NCBI RefSeq assembly: GCF_019511525.1
Contig: NZ_JAEUAT010000023.1
Span: forward strand, 36,449 to 100,448
DNA length: 64,000 bases
Direction of reading: 5' to 3'
Source: Rhizobium cauense
GTDB lineage: Bacteria; Pseudomonadota; Alphaproteobacteria; Rhizobiales; Rhizobiaceae
Position numbers and translations under genes: made by a program. Positions 17,663 to 27,201 of this stretch are shown here, piece by piece (the stretch's first letter is position 1; each line of letters opens with the position of its first letter). The notes beneath the pieces were generated by a model. It ran no database searches. It was not told where the DNA came from and was given only the letters and a program-made list of their open reading frames with translations.

Positions 17663-19063
17663 TTAGAGACCCGCTGGCTGGGTGGCCGCGTCACCTGGCA
17701 TCTGATCCGTTCCAACTGGCCGAGGCGAAACAGTGCCGTCAGCGGCAGCAACACGCCAAACGGTATTTCCAGCATCATCGGCGACCAGCAAGGCGCCCGT
17801 TCCGTCTATGCCAACGCCGACTGGACGGCCCCGGGCCGCCTCGCCTTTGATGAAGTCGGTCAGAACATCCTGAGGCTTTCCAGACGGGCGGCCATTTTGG
17901 AAGGGAATAAAGATAACCTTGTACCCGTTAAAGGAATTGCGGTTCCAGCTGCCATGCTCTCCAACAAACGCCCCGTTGGCGAATGGAGCAGGTAGAGCGG
18001 AGTTCAGCGAAAATGTCAGACCAAGGGCCGCGACGTGGCTGGACAGCGCGTAATCGGGCTTCATCGCCTTCTCCACCATATCAGGCCGCTCTGGATGAAC
18101 GCGAGCGTCCACATGATTGCCGTAGTAGCTCCAGGGCCACCCGTAAAATCCGCCGTCGGTAACTGATGTTGCGTAATCCGGCACGAGGTTTGGACCGAGT
18201 TCATCGCGCTCGTTGATAACTGCCCACAGAACGCCGCTTTCGGGATTGAAGGCCAGTCCGTTCGGATTGCGAAGCCCCGAGGCGAATAGACGGGACGCGC
18301 CCGACTGGCGATCCACCTGCCAGATGGCCGCGCGTCCCTTCTCCGCTTCCAAACCATTCTCGACGATATTGGAGTTTGAGCCGACCGATGCATATAAAAA
18401 ACGCCCGTCAGGACTGAGCGCGAGGTCCTTGGTCCAATGGTGGTTGATGGGGCCGCCTGGAAGCGGAGCAAGTTCTTTGGGCGGAGCGGTAATTTCGGTT
18501 TGTCCAAGCGCATAGGGATAGGCGAGGATGGCGTCTGCTGCGGCAACGTAAAGCGTATCGTCAACCCAGGCTAGACCGAATGGGGAGTTCAGCTTCTTGA
18601 GCAGGTCGTGGCGCTCGTCTACCTCGCCATCGCGGTTGGTATCGCGCAGGAGCGTTATGATGTTGCTCTCCTTTTGCTCTCCACCACCTCCGTGTGCGAT
18701 CGTCATGATCCAATCGCGAATGATGTCCTTCGGCCGGGACTGTGGCTCGCCTTTGGGAGCCCGAGATTGGACAACCAGCACGTCGCCGTTCGGTAGTGTA
18801 TGGACGGTACGCGGATTGACGAGGTCCCTTGCGTAGGCAGTCACCTTCAAACCTTCGGCAGCGGTCGGAGTTTGGTCGTCTTTCCATCCGACAACCTCAG
18901 CGACTTTCAAGTCCGGCAGCAGCTCGGTTGTTGGTTCGGGTAGGACGGGATCAGGACCGACCTGCTGAGACGTATCGAAATCGTCGGCCGCTTGGTTGCA
19001 TCCGGCAAGGGTCATCGTAAAAGCAAAAAGAATTGCGATTGAACGGGTCACCGATCCGGTCAT
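17663..19063 (-). CDS. sorbosone-dehydrogenase-like (PQQ glucose/sorbosone family) lipoprotein
   Basis: 466 residues: a lipoprotein signal (IAILFAFTMTLAGC) and then a six-bladed propeller domain. Markers include GLKVTAYARDLVNPRTVHTLPNGDVLVVQ, LALSPDGRFLYASVGSNSN, SGLRNPNGLAFNPESG and AFVGEHGSWNR. The family oxidises sugars in the periplasm with PQQ; whether this member is catalytic is not shown. It overlaps the DUF2231 gene (ATGA) and ends the second oxidase operon, suggesting an electron donor. Confidence 0.85.
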   Translation of the reverse strand: MTGSVTRSIAILFAFTMTLAGCNQAADDFDTSQQVGPDPVLPEPTTELLPDLKVAEVVGWKDDQTPTAAEGLKVTAYARDLVNPRTVHTLPNGDVLVVQSRAPKGEPQSRPKDIIRDWIMTIAHGGGGEQKESNIITLLRDTNRDGEVDERHDLLKKLNSPFGLAWVDDTLYVAAADAILAYPYALGQTEITAPPKELAPLPGGPINHHWTKDLALSPDGRFLYASVGSNSNIVENGLEAEKGRAAIWQVDRQSGASRLFASGLRNPNGLAFNPESGVLWAVINERDELGPNLVPDYATSVTDGGFYGWPWSYYGNHVDARVHPERPDMVEKAMKPDYALSSHVAALGLTFSLNSALPAPFANGAFVGEHGSWNRNSFNGYKVIFIPFQNGRPSGKPQDVLTDFIKGEAARGRPVGVGIDGTGALLVADDAGNTVWRVAAADGTVSPRPVGTDQMPGDAATQPAGL

Positions 19064-19494
19064 GCTGCTGCCCTCCACTTCAGTACGCGCTGCGAGCGTG
19101 CTGCGAAAATGAGCGTGATGAGGCTCACAATGAAGGTCGCGGCTGAGAGTGCAAGTCCGTTCGGAACGACAGCTGTCCAGCCATCCCCTGCATGCACCAG
19201 GCTGTTGATGATAGCCAGCGCTATCATAACCAAGAAGCCCAAGATTTCAGCAAGCGAGGCTCGCAACAGGCGGGTCGATGGGCGCAGCAGATCGATGACG
19301 CCCGCGAGAAGGGCGACTATGCCGAAAACCACGCCGGCAAACAAAAGCCATGCCGAAAAATTCTGCCACATGAGGTTCCCGGTTTGCCAAAACGCAATGT
19401 CAGTTGCGAGTGCCAGGCCAAAGCTTACGAAGGGGATAGGAACAAACAGCCTTTGTAGCGGGTATCCGACGGAATAGGTCTCTGAGATCTGCAT
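19060..19494 (-). CDS. DUF2231-like membrane protein
   Basis: 144 residues with four hydrophobic segments; starts MQISETYSVGYPLQRLFVPIPFVSFGLALATDIAFW, a variant of the DUF2231 opening without the HPVHP motif. It lies between the trihaem cytochrome (71 bp upstream) and the sorbosone-type gene (overlapping). A structural or haem-related role is possible but not shown. Confidence 0.75.
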   Translation of the reverse strand: MQISETYSVGYPLQRLFVPIPFVSFGLALATDIAFWQTGNLMWQNFSAWLLFAGVVFGIVALLAGVIDLLRPSTRLLRASLAEILGFLVMIALAIINSLVHAGDGWTAVVPNGLALSAATFIVSLITLIFAARSQRVLKWRAAA

Positions 19495-19565
19495 GGCTGT
19501 GTCCCGACGCAAGGATGTCTATTCGATCTTACGGATCAGAAGCCATTTTGTTCCAATGGGATATC

Positions 19566-20606
19566 TCAATTACGCGGGAGTGAGCTGTAATACCTTGCAA
19601 GCGCCAGAATATCATCGTTGCTCAAACTGGCTGCAGCTTTGGTCATGATCTCCTGATAAGGTCCGCCACCCCGGCTTCCCGTCTTGAAGAGACGCAACTG
19701 GTTTTCGATATAGGCCGACGGCTGTCCGGCGAGGCGCGGATAGGCTTTGTTCGCAGCCTTCGTGTCATGACAGGCAATACAGGCGGGGACGTTACGGCCG
19801 TTGTCTCTTCGCTCGGCAAGCAGCCTTCCTGCTTCAAGCGTTTGGGAGCGCGGAGCTGCAGTGACACCACTTGCGGCGAAGTATGCCGCCAGTCGACCAC
19901 GATCTTCAGGCGACGTCAGCGACAATGCCGCCTGCATGATGCCACTTGGACGTTGTCCCCCTACGAACGCTTCAAGGCTATCGCGCAGGTAGGCTTCCGA
20001 CTGTCCGTCCAGCGACGGGATGAGGCTATCGATATCGAGGCGATCTGACGAGTGACATCCCTTGCAAGCCAATAGGATCGCGTTGAACTGGGATGATTGA
20101 GAGGCCGCAAAGCCACTCAGTTTCCGGTAGAGGATGCTGTCCATTTGCGAATACTGCCGGATGAAAGCCACCATCGCCCAAACCTCATCCTCACGTTCGG
20201 GGGCTGGCCAGGCAGGCATGCCAGTATAGCGCACGCCATGTCGGACGATCTCGAAGAGTTGAGCATCGGTCCAGTCAGCCGCAATGTTTTTGAGGTCTGG
20301 TGGAGGCGGAAGCATGCGGGTTGCAGCGGCCGGACGGGGCATGACGGGGGACCCGTGACAGCCCGCGCAGCCTACCTCGTAGTGCCCAGCCGCCATCGGC
20401 AGCATGCCTGGCTTGAAGGGAGGAGATTGAATACCGAGTGCCGCTGTCCGCACAGACGAACGCATGACCTGGTGCAAGAACCAGTCGGTTATGCGCCAGT
20501 GACCGGTGCTGGCTCGAACATGCAGAAAACCCGAAAATGCGAAAAGCAGAGCAGCTGCGGCGAGCGCGGACAGTGCCACAAGAACCCGTTTCCAGTTCAT
20601 TTTCAT
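19566..20606 (-). CDS. trihaem cytochrome c
   Basis: 346 residues: an N-terminal anchor (VLVALSALAAAALLFAFSG), then CAGCH (about 80), CKGCH (about 181) and CIACH (about 278). Each is followed by a Met candidate (TGMPAW, SGIMQA, QEIMTK). The last two domains resemble tandem cytochrome c4. It overlaps the CtaG-like gene (ATGA) and is likely the electron entry module for the fused oxidase. Confidence 0.88.
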   Translation of the reverse strand: MKMNWKRVLVALSALAAAALLFAFSGFLHVRASTGHWRITDWFLHQVMRSSVRTAALGIQSPPFKPGMLPMAAGHYEVGCAGCHGSPVMPRPAAATRMLPPPPDLKNIAADWTDAQLFEIVRHGVRYTGMPAWPAPEREDEVWAMVAFIRQYSQMDSILYRKLSGFAASQSSQFNAILLACKGCHSSDRLDIDSLIPSLDGQSEAYLRDSLEAFVGGQRPSGIMQAALSLTSPEDRGRLAAYFAASGVTAAPRSQTLEAGRLLAERRDNGRNVPACIACHDTKAANKAYPRLAGQPSAYIENQLRLFKTGSRGGGPYQEIMTKAAASLSNDDILALARYYSSLPRN

Positions 20607-21229
20607 CGGCAGCGCTCCGAAGATTCGGGCTTCAGCACCTCCGCAAGTAGAAAGACCGCGCCGATCAGGTAGGCTGCCGCTCCGATCAGAAGCATGACAA
20701 CGCCGGCGAGTTGCTGATCAACCGATCGGCTCAGTGGAATGCCAAGGCAGGTGATGTCGCCCGCGCCATAAAGGGGCCGAGGGGATAGCGTTAGCAACAC
20801 GCCGAGCAGTGTCATGTGAATGGATGTGAAGAGAAGCCCGATGACGCCTGCCATGCGCTGCCCGCCTTCCTCAAGGGGCCGAAAGCATGTCAGCCACAAA
20901 ATCATTCCGGCGCCAACGAAACTGATCTGTTCCACAAGCACGGCATCTGCGCGGGTTTCAGCCCATCGTCTTGCGGCAGGTAAATGCCAGAACCATACCA
21001 CCAACAGTTCGAGCACTGAGGCGAGTAGCGGGCCTAGCCAGCTTGGTTTTATGGTGGAGCCGACTTGGCTGCGACTGATTGAGACCGCTAGGAATGGAGC
21101 GGCAATGGCAACGATCATCATATGCACAACCATATGGGCCAGGAGTGACCCGCTGCTCCAGGTCAAAGCAAGAAGCACGAGCGCGAAAAACAGGATGGTG
21201 AGACCCACGGTGAGGGACGTTGTTTTCAT
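20603..21229 (-). CDS. CtaG-like cytochrome oxidase assembly protein
   Basis: 208 residues, about six spans. It keeps the His pattern LAHMVVHMMIVAIAAPFLA, FWHLPAARRW, LTLSPRPLYG and DQQLAGVVMLLIG seen in the longer CtaG at 13235-14119. It overlaps both neighbours by 4 bp. Confidence 0.82.
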   Translation of the reverse strand: MKTTSLTVGLTILFFALVLLALTWSSGSLLAHMVVHMMIVAIAAPFLAVSISRSQVGSTIKPSWLGPLLASVLELLVVWFWHLPAARRWAETRADAVLVEQISFVGAGMILWLTCFRPLEEGGQRMAGVIGLLFTSIHMTLLGVLLTLSPRPLYGAGDITCLGIPLSRSVDQQLAGVVMLLIGAAAYLIGAVFLLAEVLKPESSERCR

Positions 21230-21609
21230 CGGGCACATACCTCGATGAACACAAGTGGAACTGACACGAAGATGACTGCAACGAAGCTAAGGCCGGACAG
21301 CAGCAGGGTTGCGAAGCCCTGGAAGAACAGGCGATCCTGCTGAGTTGATTGGTCATGCGGGGGATCGCCCGTACCAAACCCCCATTGCCGCCACGCGAGC
21401 CAAGCTGCGACAAGAATAGCGAGGAGGGCCCCAGCGGTGATGGCGGCAAGGCTCAGCCGAAGTGTCGCAAAGGAGAAGGTGGCCTGCCCTGCCTTGGCAC
21501 AGTAAATTGCCGCTGCGGAATAACACGCAAGGAAATGCAAAGCCCAGACGACCGGTCCCGTAAACAAGGTCCAGAGGGTTTCGACCTGCTTGGGGATCAA
21601 TCGCATCAT
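21226..21609 (-). CDS. small membrane protein of second oxidase operon
   Basis: 127 residues, three to four spans (LFTGPVVWALHFLACYSAAAIYC, LAAITAGALLAILVAAWLAW, FATLLLSGLSFVAVIFV). It occupies the same operon position as the 12936-13247 protein. Role unknown. Confidence 0.72.
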   Translation of the reverse strand: MMRLIPKQVETLWTLFTGPVVWALHFLACYSAAAIYCAKAGQATFSFATLRLSLAAITAGALLAILVAAWLAWRQWGFGTGDPPHDQSTQQDRLFFQGFATLLLSGLSFVAVIFVSVPLVFIEVCAR

Positions 21610-21610
21610 C

Positions 21611-24121
21611 TCACCTCAGTCCCGGGAAGAGACCGAGCACACCGAAGGAGGTAAGCGCGGTGATTATGAGGAAGTGCCAGTATAGCACCACATTACGCAA
21701 GTCGGCATCGAATGCTGCTGTTAGACGACCGGCAAAGCTCCCGGCCAGGCAATAGAGTTGCATGATTATCGCGACACCGCCGTGCACGACCGTCCACAGC
21801 GCAAGGATCCAGACTATTGCCGGATAGACATGGGCAGTAGGATTCATGTTGTGCAGATAGGGCCCCATCAGGCCAGCGATACAAGCCGCGATTGTGGCGA
21901 CCATGGAGAAAATCAGAGAAAGCCGTGCCAGCAGCAGTTTGTTCTTCGTGTTGGCTTGCCGGGCGAGCAGCATTGCGAGCCAGGCCAGAGCGAAGAGCGC
22001 GCCGGCCGAAAGAGGCCAACTGCGACCAGGGCCGGGCAGACCTGCGGTGAAGTCAACGTGGATGGTCCAGTAGAAAAAATAGCCGAACATCAGGCTGGCA
22101 AAGGCCGTGCCGTCTCCGGCCATCGTGATGAACATTGCCCACCAACCGACCGAAGAAGGACCGGATGCGTAAAGCGGCACCTGCTTTCCAAGCCCGATAT
22201 CCCTCACGTTCTGCCGAGGAATTTTACCGGTACCCGTCCACAACCAGATGAGGATCGCAGCGAGCGTCACGATCGCGCAGACAATGGCTACCACCCACCA
22301 GTGAAATGTCAGCGCGATGAAAACGCCACCGAGGGACAATGCCGAGATGATCGTGAGATATGAGGTACCTCCGACCCTTAGACACTGCTGCGGCTCGGCA
22401 TCGAGAACGGATGTAACAAGGGTCTCGCGCTCCCCGTTTTCAACATCAGCCAGGTAGAACCGTCCGCTCCTGATATCCTCGCTCAACCCTTTTTGATCCC
22501 AGAGCGGATAACGGCTATGGATGATGGGAATGGAGCGAACGCCCCAATTTTCCTCCGGCTCGCTGATCCATTCCAGCGTTCCGGCGTTCCAGGGATTCAT
22601 CTTGTCTTTAGGCTGACGATGTTTTGGCCGCAGGATGTCGACGACGATGAGGCCGACGCCAGCCGCAAAGACAAAGGCACCGATCGTGGAGATCAGGTTC
22701 AAAAGGTCCCAGCCGACATCGGCGGGGTAGGTGAAGACACGTCGGGGCATGCCACGCAGGCCGGTCAAGTGCATCGGGAAAAAGGCAACATTGAAGCCGA
22801 TAAACATGAGCCAGAATGAAATTCTACCCAATCTGTCGGACAGCTTCCGTGCATTGATCAACGGATAGTAATAGTAGATGCCTGCCGTCACAGGAAAGAG
22901 CATGCCGCCGATGAGCACATAATGCAGGTGTGCGACGATGAAGTAGGTGTCATGAGCTTGCCAGTCGAAGGGAACGAGCGCGACCATTACTCCTGTCAAT
23001 CCACCGATGACGAAGATCGCCAGCCCTCCCGCGCCAAAGAGCATGGGCGTGGACAGGATAACCCGGCCGGCCAGCATGGTAGCAATGAAAACAAAGATTT
23101 GAACACCGGTGGGGATTGCAACGGCTTCGGAAGCGGCTGAGAAGAAGGCGAGCGAAATTTGGGGCATGCCGGTGGTAAACATGTGGTGGACCCACAGGCC
23201 AAAACTCAGGAAACCGGTCCCGACAGCAGCAAGCACAATCCAGGAGTAGCCAACGATGGGGTGCTGGGAGAATGTCGGCACAATCATTGCCATCAGTGCG
23301 ATCGCAGGAAGGAAGATGATGTAGACTTCCGGATGTCCAAAGATCCAAAAGAGGTGCTGCCAGAGCAGGGGATCACCACCACGCTCTGCGTCAAAAAATG
23401 GCCAGTCAAACATCCGCTCCATCTCGAAGAGGATATCTCCGGCGATCAGAGGCGGAAAGGCAAAGAGGATCATGCCGGCGACGATCAGAAGATACCAGGC
23501 AAAGAGCGGCATCATGTTGACGCGCATGCCTGGTGCCCGACATTTCATGATGCCAACTATAAGCTCTACCGCTGCTGCGATCGAAGCGACCTCTATAAAG
23601 GAAAGGCCAAGCAACCAAATGTCGGAGCCGATGCCGGAGTATTCCTTGTCAGTTGCAAGAGGCGGATACATGAACCAGCCGGAATTCGGCGCTGCTCCGA
23701 AGAAAATTGAGCCGCAAACAAAGACGCCGCCAAGCGCGAAGCTCCAAAAACCGAAAGCCGAAAGCCGCGGAAAGGGTAGCTCGCGCGCTCCGAGCATGGA
23801 AGGCAGGAGGAAGATGGCAACAGCTTCAAAGATCGGCACGGCGAAAAGAAACATCATTACCGTGCCGTGCAGCGTAAAGGCCTGATTGAAGAAATCGGCA
23901 GTGAGGAAGTCGTTGTCGGGAAAAGCGAGTTGCAGACGGACCAAAAGGGCAAGGATCCCGGCAAACAACATGAAGGTGAATGCTGCCGATCCGTACCAAA
24001 GGCCAATCTGCGTGTTGTTGACAGAGGTCCAGTATCGCCACCCCTTCGGATTGGCCCAGACCCGACGCAGTTCCTCTTCTTGCTCGTCGAGGCTTTTTGC
24101 CGGCGGCGGCTCAATTGTCAT
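21611..24121 (-). CDS. cytochrome c oxidase subunit I-III fusion
   Basis: 836 residues. The first ~560 form subunit I with all ligands (TLHGTVMMF, GHPEVYIIFLPA, WVHHMFTTG, DTYFIVAHLHYV). From about 640 a subunit III domain follows (GWWAMFITMAGDGTAFASLMFGYFFYW and RNVVLYWHFLIITALTSFG). Such I+III fusions are known for CoxN-type alternative oxidases of rhizobia. It shares ATGA overlap with the subunit II gene. Confidence 0.94.
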   Translation of the reverse strand: MTIEPPPAKSLDEQEEELRRVWANPKGWRYWTSVNNTQIGLWYGSAAFTFMLFAGILALLVRLQLAFPDNDFLTADFFNQAFTLHGTVMMFLFAVPIFEAVAIFLLPSMLGARELPFPRLSAFGFWSFALGGVFVCGSIFFGAAPNSGWFMYPPLATDKEYSGIGSDIWLLGLSFIEVASIAAAVELIVGIMKCRAPGMRVNMMPLFAWYLLIVAGMILFAFPPLIAGDILFEMERMFDWPFFDAERGGDPLLWQHLFWIFGHPEVYIIFLPAIALMAMIVPTFSQHPIVGYSWIVLAAVGTGFLSFGLWVHHMFTTGMPQISLAFFSAASEAVAIPTGVQIFVFIATMLAGRVILSTPMLFGAGGLAIFVIGGLTGVMVALVPFDWQAHDTYFIVAHLHYVLIGGMLFPVTAGIYYYYPLINARKLSDRLGRISFWLMFIGFNVAFFPMHLTGLRGMPRRVFTYPADVGWDLLNLISTIGAFVFAAGVGLIVVDILRPKHRQPKDKMNPWNAGTLEWISEPEENWGVRSIPIIHSRYPLWDQKGLSEDIRSGRFYLADVENGERETLVTSVLDAEPQQCLRVGGTSYLTIISALSLGGVFIALTFHWWVVAIVCAIVTLAAILIWLWTGTGKIPRQNVRDIGLGKQVPLYASGPSSVGWWAMFITMAGDGTAFASLMFGYFFYWTIHVDFTAGLPGPGRSWPLSAGALFALAWLAMLLARQANTKNKLLLARLSLIFSMVATIAACIAGLMGPYLHNMNPTAHVYPAIVWILALWTVVHGGVAIIMQLYCLAGSFAGRLTAAFDADLRNVVLYWHFLIITALTSFGVLGLFPGLR

Positions 24122-25155
24122 TTGAGCCCTCCGAGGTAACGTGCCATGTCTTCGATATCGCCCGGCGGCAGCATGTCGAACGCGGGCATCTTTGCGCCAG
24201 GCTTCACCGACGCTGGCGAACGGATAAAACGCGCTATGTTTTCAGTACTATTGGCAAGAGATCCGGCGCCGATGGACTGACGAGAACCCACAAGTGTTAG
24301 GTCTGGTGCGGTTTGCCCTGCGATTTCTTGGCCTCGCAACGAATGGCACCCAAGGCACCCATGACGCTGGATCAAGTCTCGACCGTGATCGTCAGTTTCA
24401 CCGTGGCCGCTTATCTGGCGACTGCGCCAGGCGGCGAATTCTTCATCTTCCATGACAATAACGGAGAGCGCCATATAGGCATGTGACGTGCCGCAAAATT
24501 CCGCGCATGGCGAGCGGAAGATGCCGGTTCGCGTCGGAACGAGGGTCAGGAAATTCGTCCTGCCCGGGATCATGTCCATCTTTCCGCCCAAACTCGGTAT
24601 CCAGAACGAATGGATCACGTCGGTTGCCTTCAGAGAGAAAGCCGCAGGACGATTAACGGGCAGTCGAATTTCGTTAGCGGTCTCGAAGCCTGGCAGGCCA
24701 TCCTTGCTCGGATAGCGAACACGCCACCAGAACTGTTCCCCGGTGATCTCAACAGCCCCGTTACTTTCCGGGACGGCAGTCCAGGGACGGATCGCAGGCA
24801 TAAGCCAGACGGCATAGCCGAGTAAGCCCAGGAGCACGACGACGGGCAAAGCCACGCCACCCCAACCGATCAGAGCGCTTGCCTGTTCTGGCGCCCACAC
24901 GGTTTCCCGATGGCGCGCCGCATGGAGGAACAGCGCGGCGACGCCCAACCAAATTGCGGCGCCGCCGATAACCATGACGATGAACAGACGATAGACCGCT
25001 TCTGCTTCCTTTCCGGCCGGTTCGAGAGCAGATTGTTGCCCGCCGCAGCCTGCGAGCATGAGCACGGCGAAGGGAAGAAGATGTCGTAGAATTGTCAGGT
25101 TCTTCCCTTTCGTGCCGGAAACATTCGATATGGAGCAGGGGGCCAGAGGGGGCAA
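24118..25155 (-). CDS. cytochrome c oxidase subunit II with fused cytochrome c
   Basis: Up to 345 residues: a lipoprotein signal (LLPFAVLMLAGC), two spans, a CuA domain (VIHSFWIPSLGGKMDMIPG, copper loop SPCAEFCGTSHAYM), and a terminal cytochrome domain (CLGCH). The start is uncertain: TTG 25155 opens the frame, but the lipobox would sit about 37 residues in, so a non-standard start nearer 25100 is possible. First gene of the second oxidase operon; no stress-type promoter found upstream. Confidence 0.92.
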   Translation of the reverse strand: MPPLAPCSISNVSGTKGKNLTILRHLLPFAVLMLAGCGGQQSALEPAGKEAEAVYRLFIVMVIGGAAIWLGVAALFLHAARHRETVWAPEQASALIGWGGVALPVVVLLGLLGYAVWLMPAIRPWTAVPESNGAVEITGEQFWWRVRYPSKDGLPGFETANEIRLPVNRPAAFSLKATDVIHSFWIPSLGGKMDMIPGRTNFLTLVPTRTGIFRSPCAEFCGTSHAYMALSVIVMEDEEFAAWRSRQISGHGETDDHGRDLIQRHGCLGCHSLRGQEIAGQTAPDLTLVGSRQSIGAGSLANSTENIARFIRSPASVKPGAKMPAFDMLPPGDIEDMARYLGGLK

Positions 25156-25715
25156 GCTCCTCAGGTTGCACCTGAAGCTAGAACTCTCTCTTGACAGAAT
25201 GGTTCGTCGGGAGAGAGCTAAAGGCGTGCCTCAGATAGCAGCGGCCAGGGTGCCGCCACGCCGGATCGGATGATTTTCCGGATAGGCGGCCGTGCAAACT
25301 CAGATTTCGGTTCGGGAATGGTGGGGGGCAAGCACCATCTAATCGTGCGCCGGCGGGTTGCGAAACGGAAGGACGCCCTGGTCGTTGCGTCCCTTATCTA
25401 GGCGAGCTTCGCCCAGCTTTTCGTCGCCGTACAATGCCAGCGAACCGAATTAAGCCCTGGAACTCAAACGCCGACGGTCGCTCTGCGCGCTCAGGCGGTC
25501 CGCATGAAGCGATCAAGGAGCCGCCTCGCTAGTCGTCGTCGATTGGACGCGCTTCTCGACACGAGCTTTCGCGGAGACACGCCGAGCAACGGCAGAGCAC
25601 CATGCTTGCGGCGCCACCCCAAACGCGCCGATTGCTTAGGGAACGGCGCCCCCCGGCAACCAGCAGCGCGGGCCACTTCCTTCTCGCCCGCGACGGGAGA
25701 GCGCAACGCGGCCCG
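25156..25715. other. intergenic stretch
   Basis: No gene that I can support. An arginine-rich plus frame near 25504 has no ribosome site. Minus-strand promoters of the oxidase operon should lie in the first 200 bp. Confidence 0.45.
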
Positions 25716-26615
25716 TTACATCTGGAGCTCTGTCGTTTGCTCGTTTATCTTTCCGCAGACTTCCTCGAACGGATCACGAATTGGCACTAGAGGCGAAGCA
25801 CCGAGAAGGAGAAGGGCCTTCAGGTGCTGCCATCCGCCTTCTTCGCCCAAGACTGTCGCGTAGGATGTCATGACGGTGCGCTCCTCGGCATAGAGGCGCT
25901 TATACTCCGCAAAATTCGAAAAGTTCTCATGATTGCTCTCAGACGGATGGAAAGTCTCGGCCGCGGCACCTTCGGCAAAAATAACTTCGTGGGTATTGAG
26001 CAGGACGGCATAGTACTCGATCGACGCGTCATCAGCCGGAACGACCGGCGCGATAGTCGTGCCGTTGACGAGATCCCTCACACGTATCAGAACGCCATTC
26101 AGGAACAGCGCATGGCCGGGCGAGAGGTAGAGATCGGAATGTGGCGTGCCCGCGCCCAACGCGTGACGTGCCACTCGGATCGGTACAACACCTTCGTGCC
26201 AACGCGCGCCGCTCTTCTTGAAGACTTGGAGACCGACCCACTTGATGGGGCGGCTGCTGCCGTCCGGGAGGATAACGCGATCTCCGACGCGCAAATCCTC
26301 GACAGCCTTTTCGCCGCAATCCGTGAGGATCGCCGTCCCGCGCTGAAAGCATTGCGCGCCACCGCCTGAATTGGAGCCGCCGCCTCCACCCGAACTACCG
26401 CCGCCGCCTGAACCGCCACTGCCGCCTGAGCCATTTCCGCCTCCACCTGAGTGACCCCGCCCCCAAAGCCGCCCTAGGGCGCTTGCTGGGGACTGTGAAG
26501 CTATTGTGGCCAAGGCGGCAACACCGGCAATGCGCGCTCCGGCGGCAGTGGCGACTCCGAGAAAATGTCTCCGTGCAGTGTTGCGTGGCAAATTTGGATC
26601 TTTAACGCTAGACAA
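25716..26615 (-). CDS. exported Hint (hedgehog/intein-like) domain protein
   Basis: 299 residues. RRHFLGVATAAGARIAGVAALATIAS looks like a Tat-type signal; a Gly/Ser-rich linker of ~35 residues follows. A Hint domain starts at Cys in CFQRGTAILTDCG, with VEDLRVGDRVILPDGS, RPIKWVG, and LYLSPGHALFLNGVLIRVRDLVNG. Such domains can self-cleave after transport, but a trailing catalytic Asn or substrate is not obvious here. TTG start at 26615 with GAGGAG upstream, just overlapping the relic at 26608-26835. Confidence 0.82.
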   Translation of the reverse strand: MSSVKDPNLPRNTARRHFLGVATAAGARIAGVAALATIASQSPASALGRLWGRGHSGGGGNGSGGSGGSGGGGSSGGGGGSNSGGGAQCFQRGTAILTDCGEKAVEDLRVGDRVILPDGSSRPIKWVGLQVFKKSGARWHEGVVPIRVARHALGAGTPHSDLYLSPGHALFLNGVLIRVRDLVNGTTIAPVVPADDASIEYYAVLLNTHEVIFAEGAAAETFHPSESNHENFSNFAEYKRLYAEERTVMTSYATVLGEEGGWQHLKALLLLGASPLVPIRDPFEEVCGKINEQTTELQM

Positions 26616-26835
26616 TATTACGCTCCTCTAATGAAAGGATGAGGCCATCCCCTTGATAAAGAATACGTTTCACGCCTTCGCTCGCCAGCCAGCTAAAAGG
26701 CGTAGCTGCGCCAAACTCAAGTTCGATAACCATCTCCTGAACCTCGCGGATCGCGGCTGCTTTGAGAATGACCTGACATTCGCCATCGGCGTACCGAAGG
26801 CGAGGATGGTGGTTGCGCCTTCAGTCGTAGATCTC
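26608..26835 (-). pseudogene. relic of a ~73-residue protein, copy A
   Basis: The minus strand reads T-E-G-A-T-T-I-L-A-F, then after a 1-bp loss YADGECQVILKAAAIREV, MVIELEFGAATPFSW, VKRILYQGDGLILSLEERN, stop. Copy C keeps the missing base (TTCCGG against TTCGG here), and the start codon is ACG where copy B has ATG. It is therefore inactive. Family unknown. Confidence 0.5.
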
Positions 26836-27009
26836 AGTTTTTCGGATGACAGGAGTCAGTAACCCGTAGTCCGGCCAAGCTCCTGATAGAGAGATCGAAG
26901 GCATCGGCCCGGAGTTTGCAGCAGTTCTCTGACCTCTTTCACGCTCTAGTAGCACAGGAGAGTGTGCCGGTCTTGCGCCCTGAAACCCTCCTACGTTCCA
27001 TGCCCGACG

Positions 27010-27117
27010 TGACAAAAGAAGCCCCGCTGTGGAAGCGGGGCAGTTGGGCTTAGTTGGGACGTGCACGAGCGGGGAACTCGACACCCAGATTCAACTTTGG
27101 CGCGGCCCATCAGTTCC
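27010..27117 (-). ncRNA. predicted stress-sigma sRNA unit (27 kb)
   Basis: Minus strand: GGAAC (27117-27113), 16-nt spacer, AGTT (27096-27093). RNA expected from about 27086. A CGAG/CTCG stem encloses the loop TTCCCCG. Next comes GCCCAACTGCCCCGC, an element shared with the units at 53.8 and 58.9 kb. Terminator stem GCCCCGC/GCGGGGC and CTTCTTTT lie at 27041-27012. It diverges from the DUF982 gene, with the promoter 85 bp from its ATG. Confidence 0.65.
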
Positions 27118-27201
27118 GCCTAATATAAAAATTTTCGAGTCATCTCGACGAAAGCCAATCGGCCGCCATTTGATGATTCAGCCGTGTAAAGGAGGTTTGG
27201 A

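Noticed and set aside
25504..25863. 119-residue Arg-rich frame
   Set aside because: Runs into the 3' end of the Hint gene on the other strand and has no ribosome site.
27074..27098. GGAAC on the plus strand above DUF982 copy 1
   Set aside because: The downstream bases are ACTT and the site is not kept at DUF982 copy 2.
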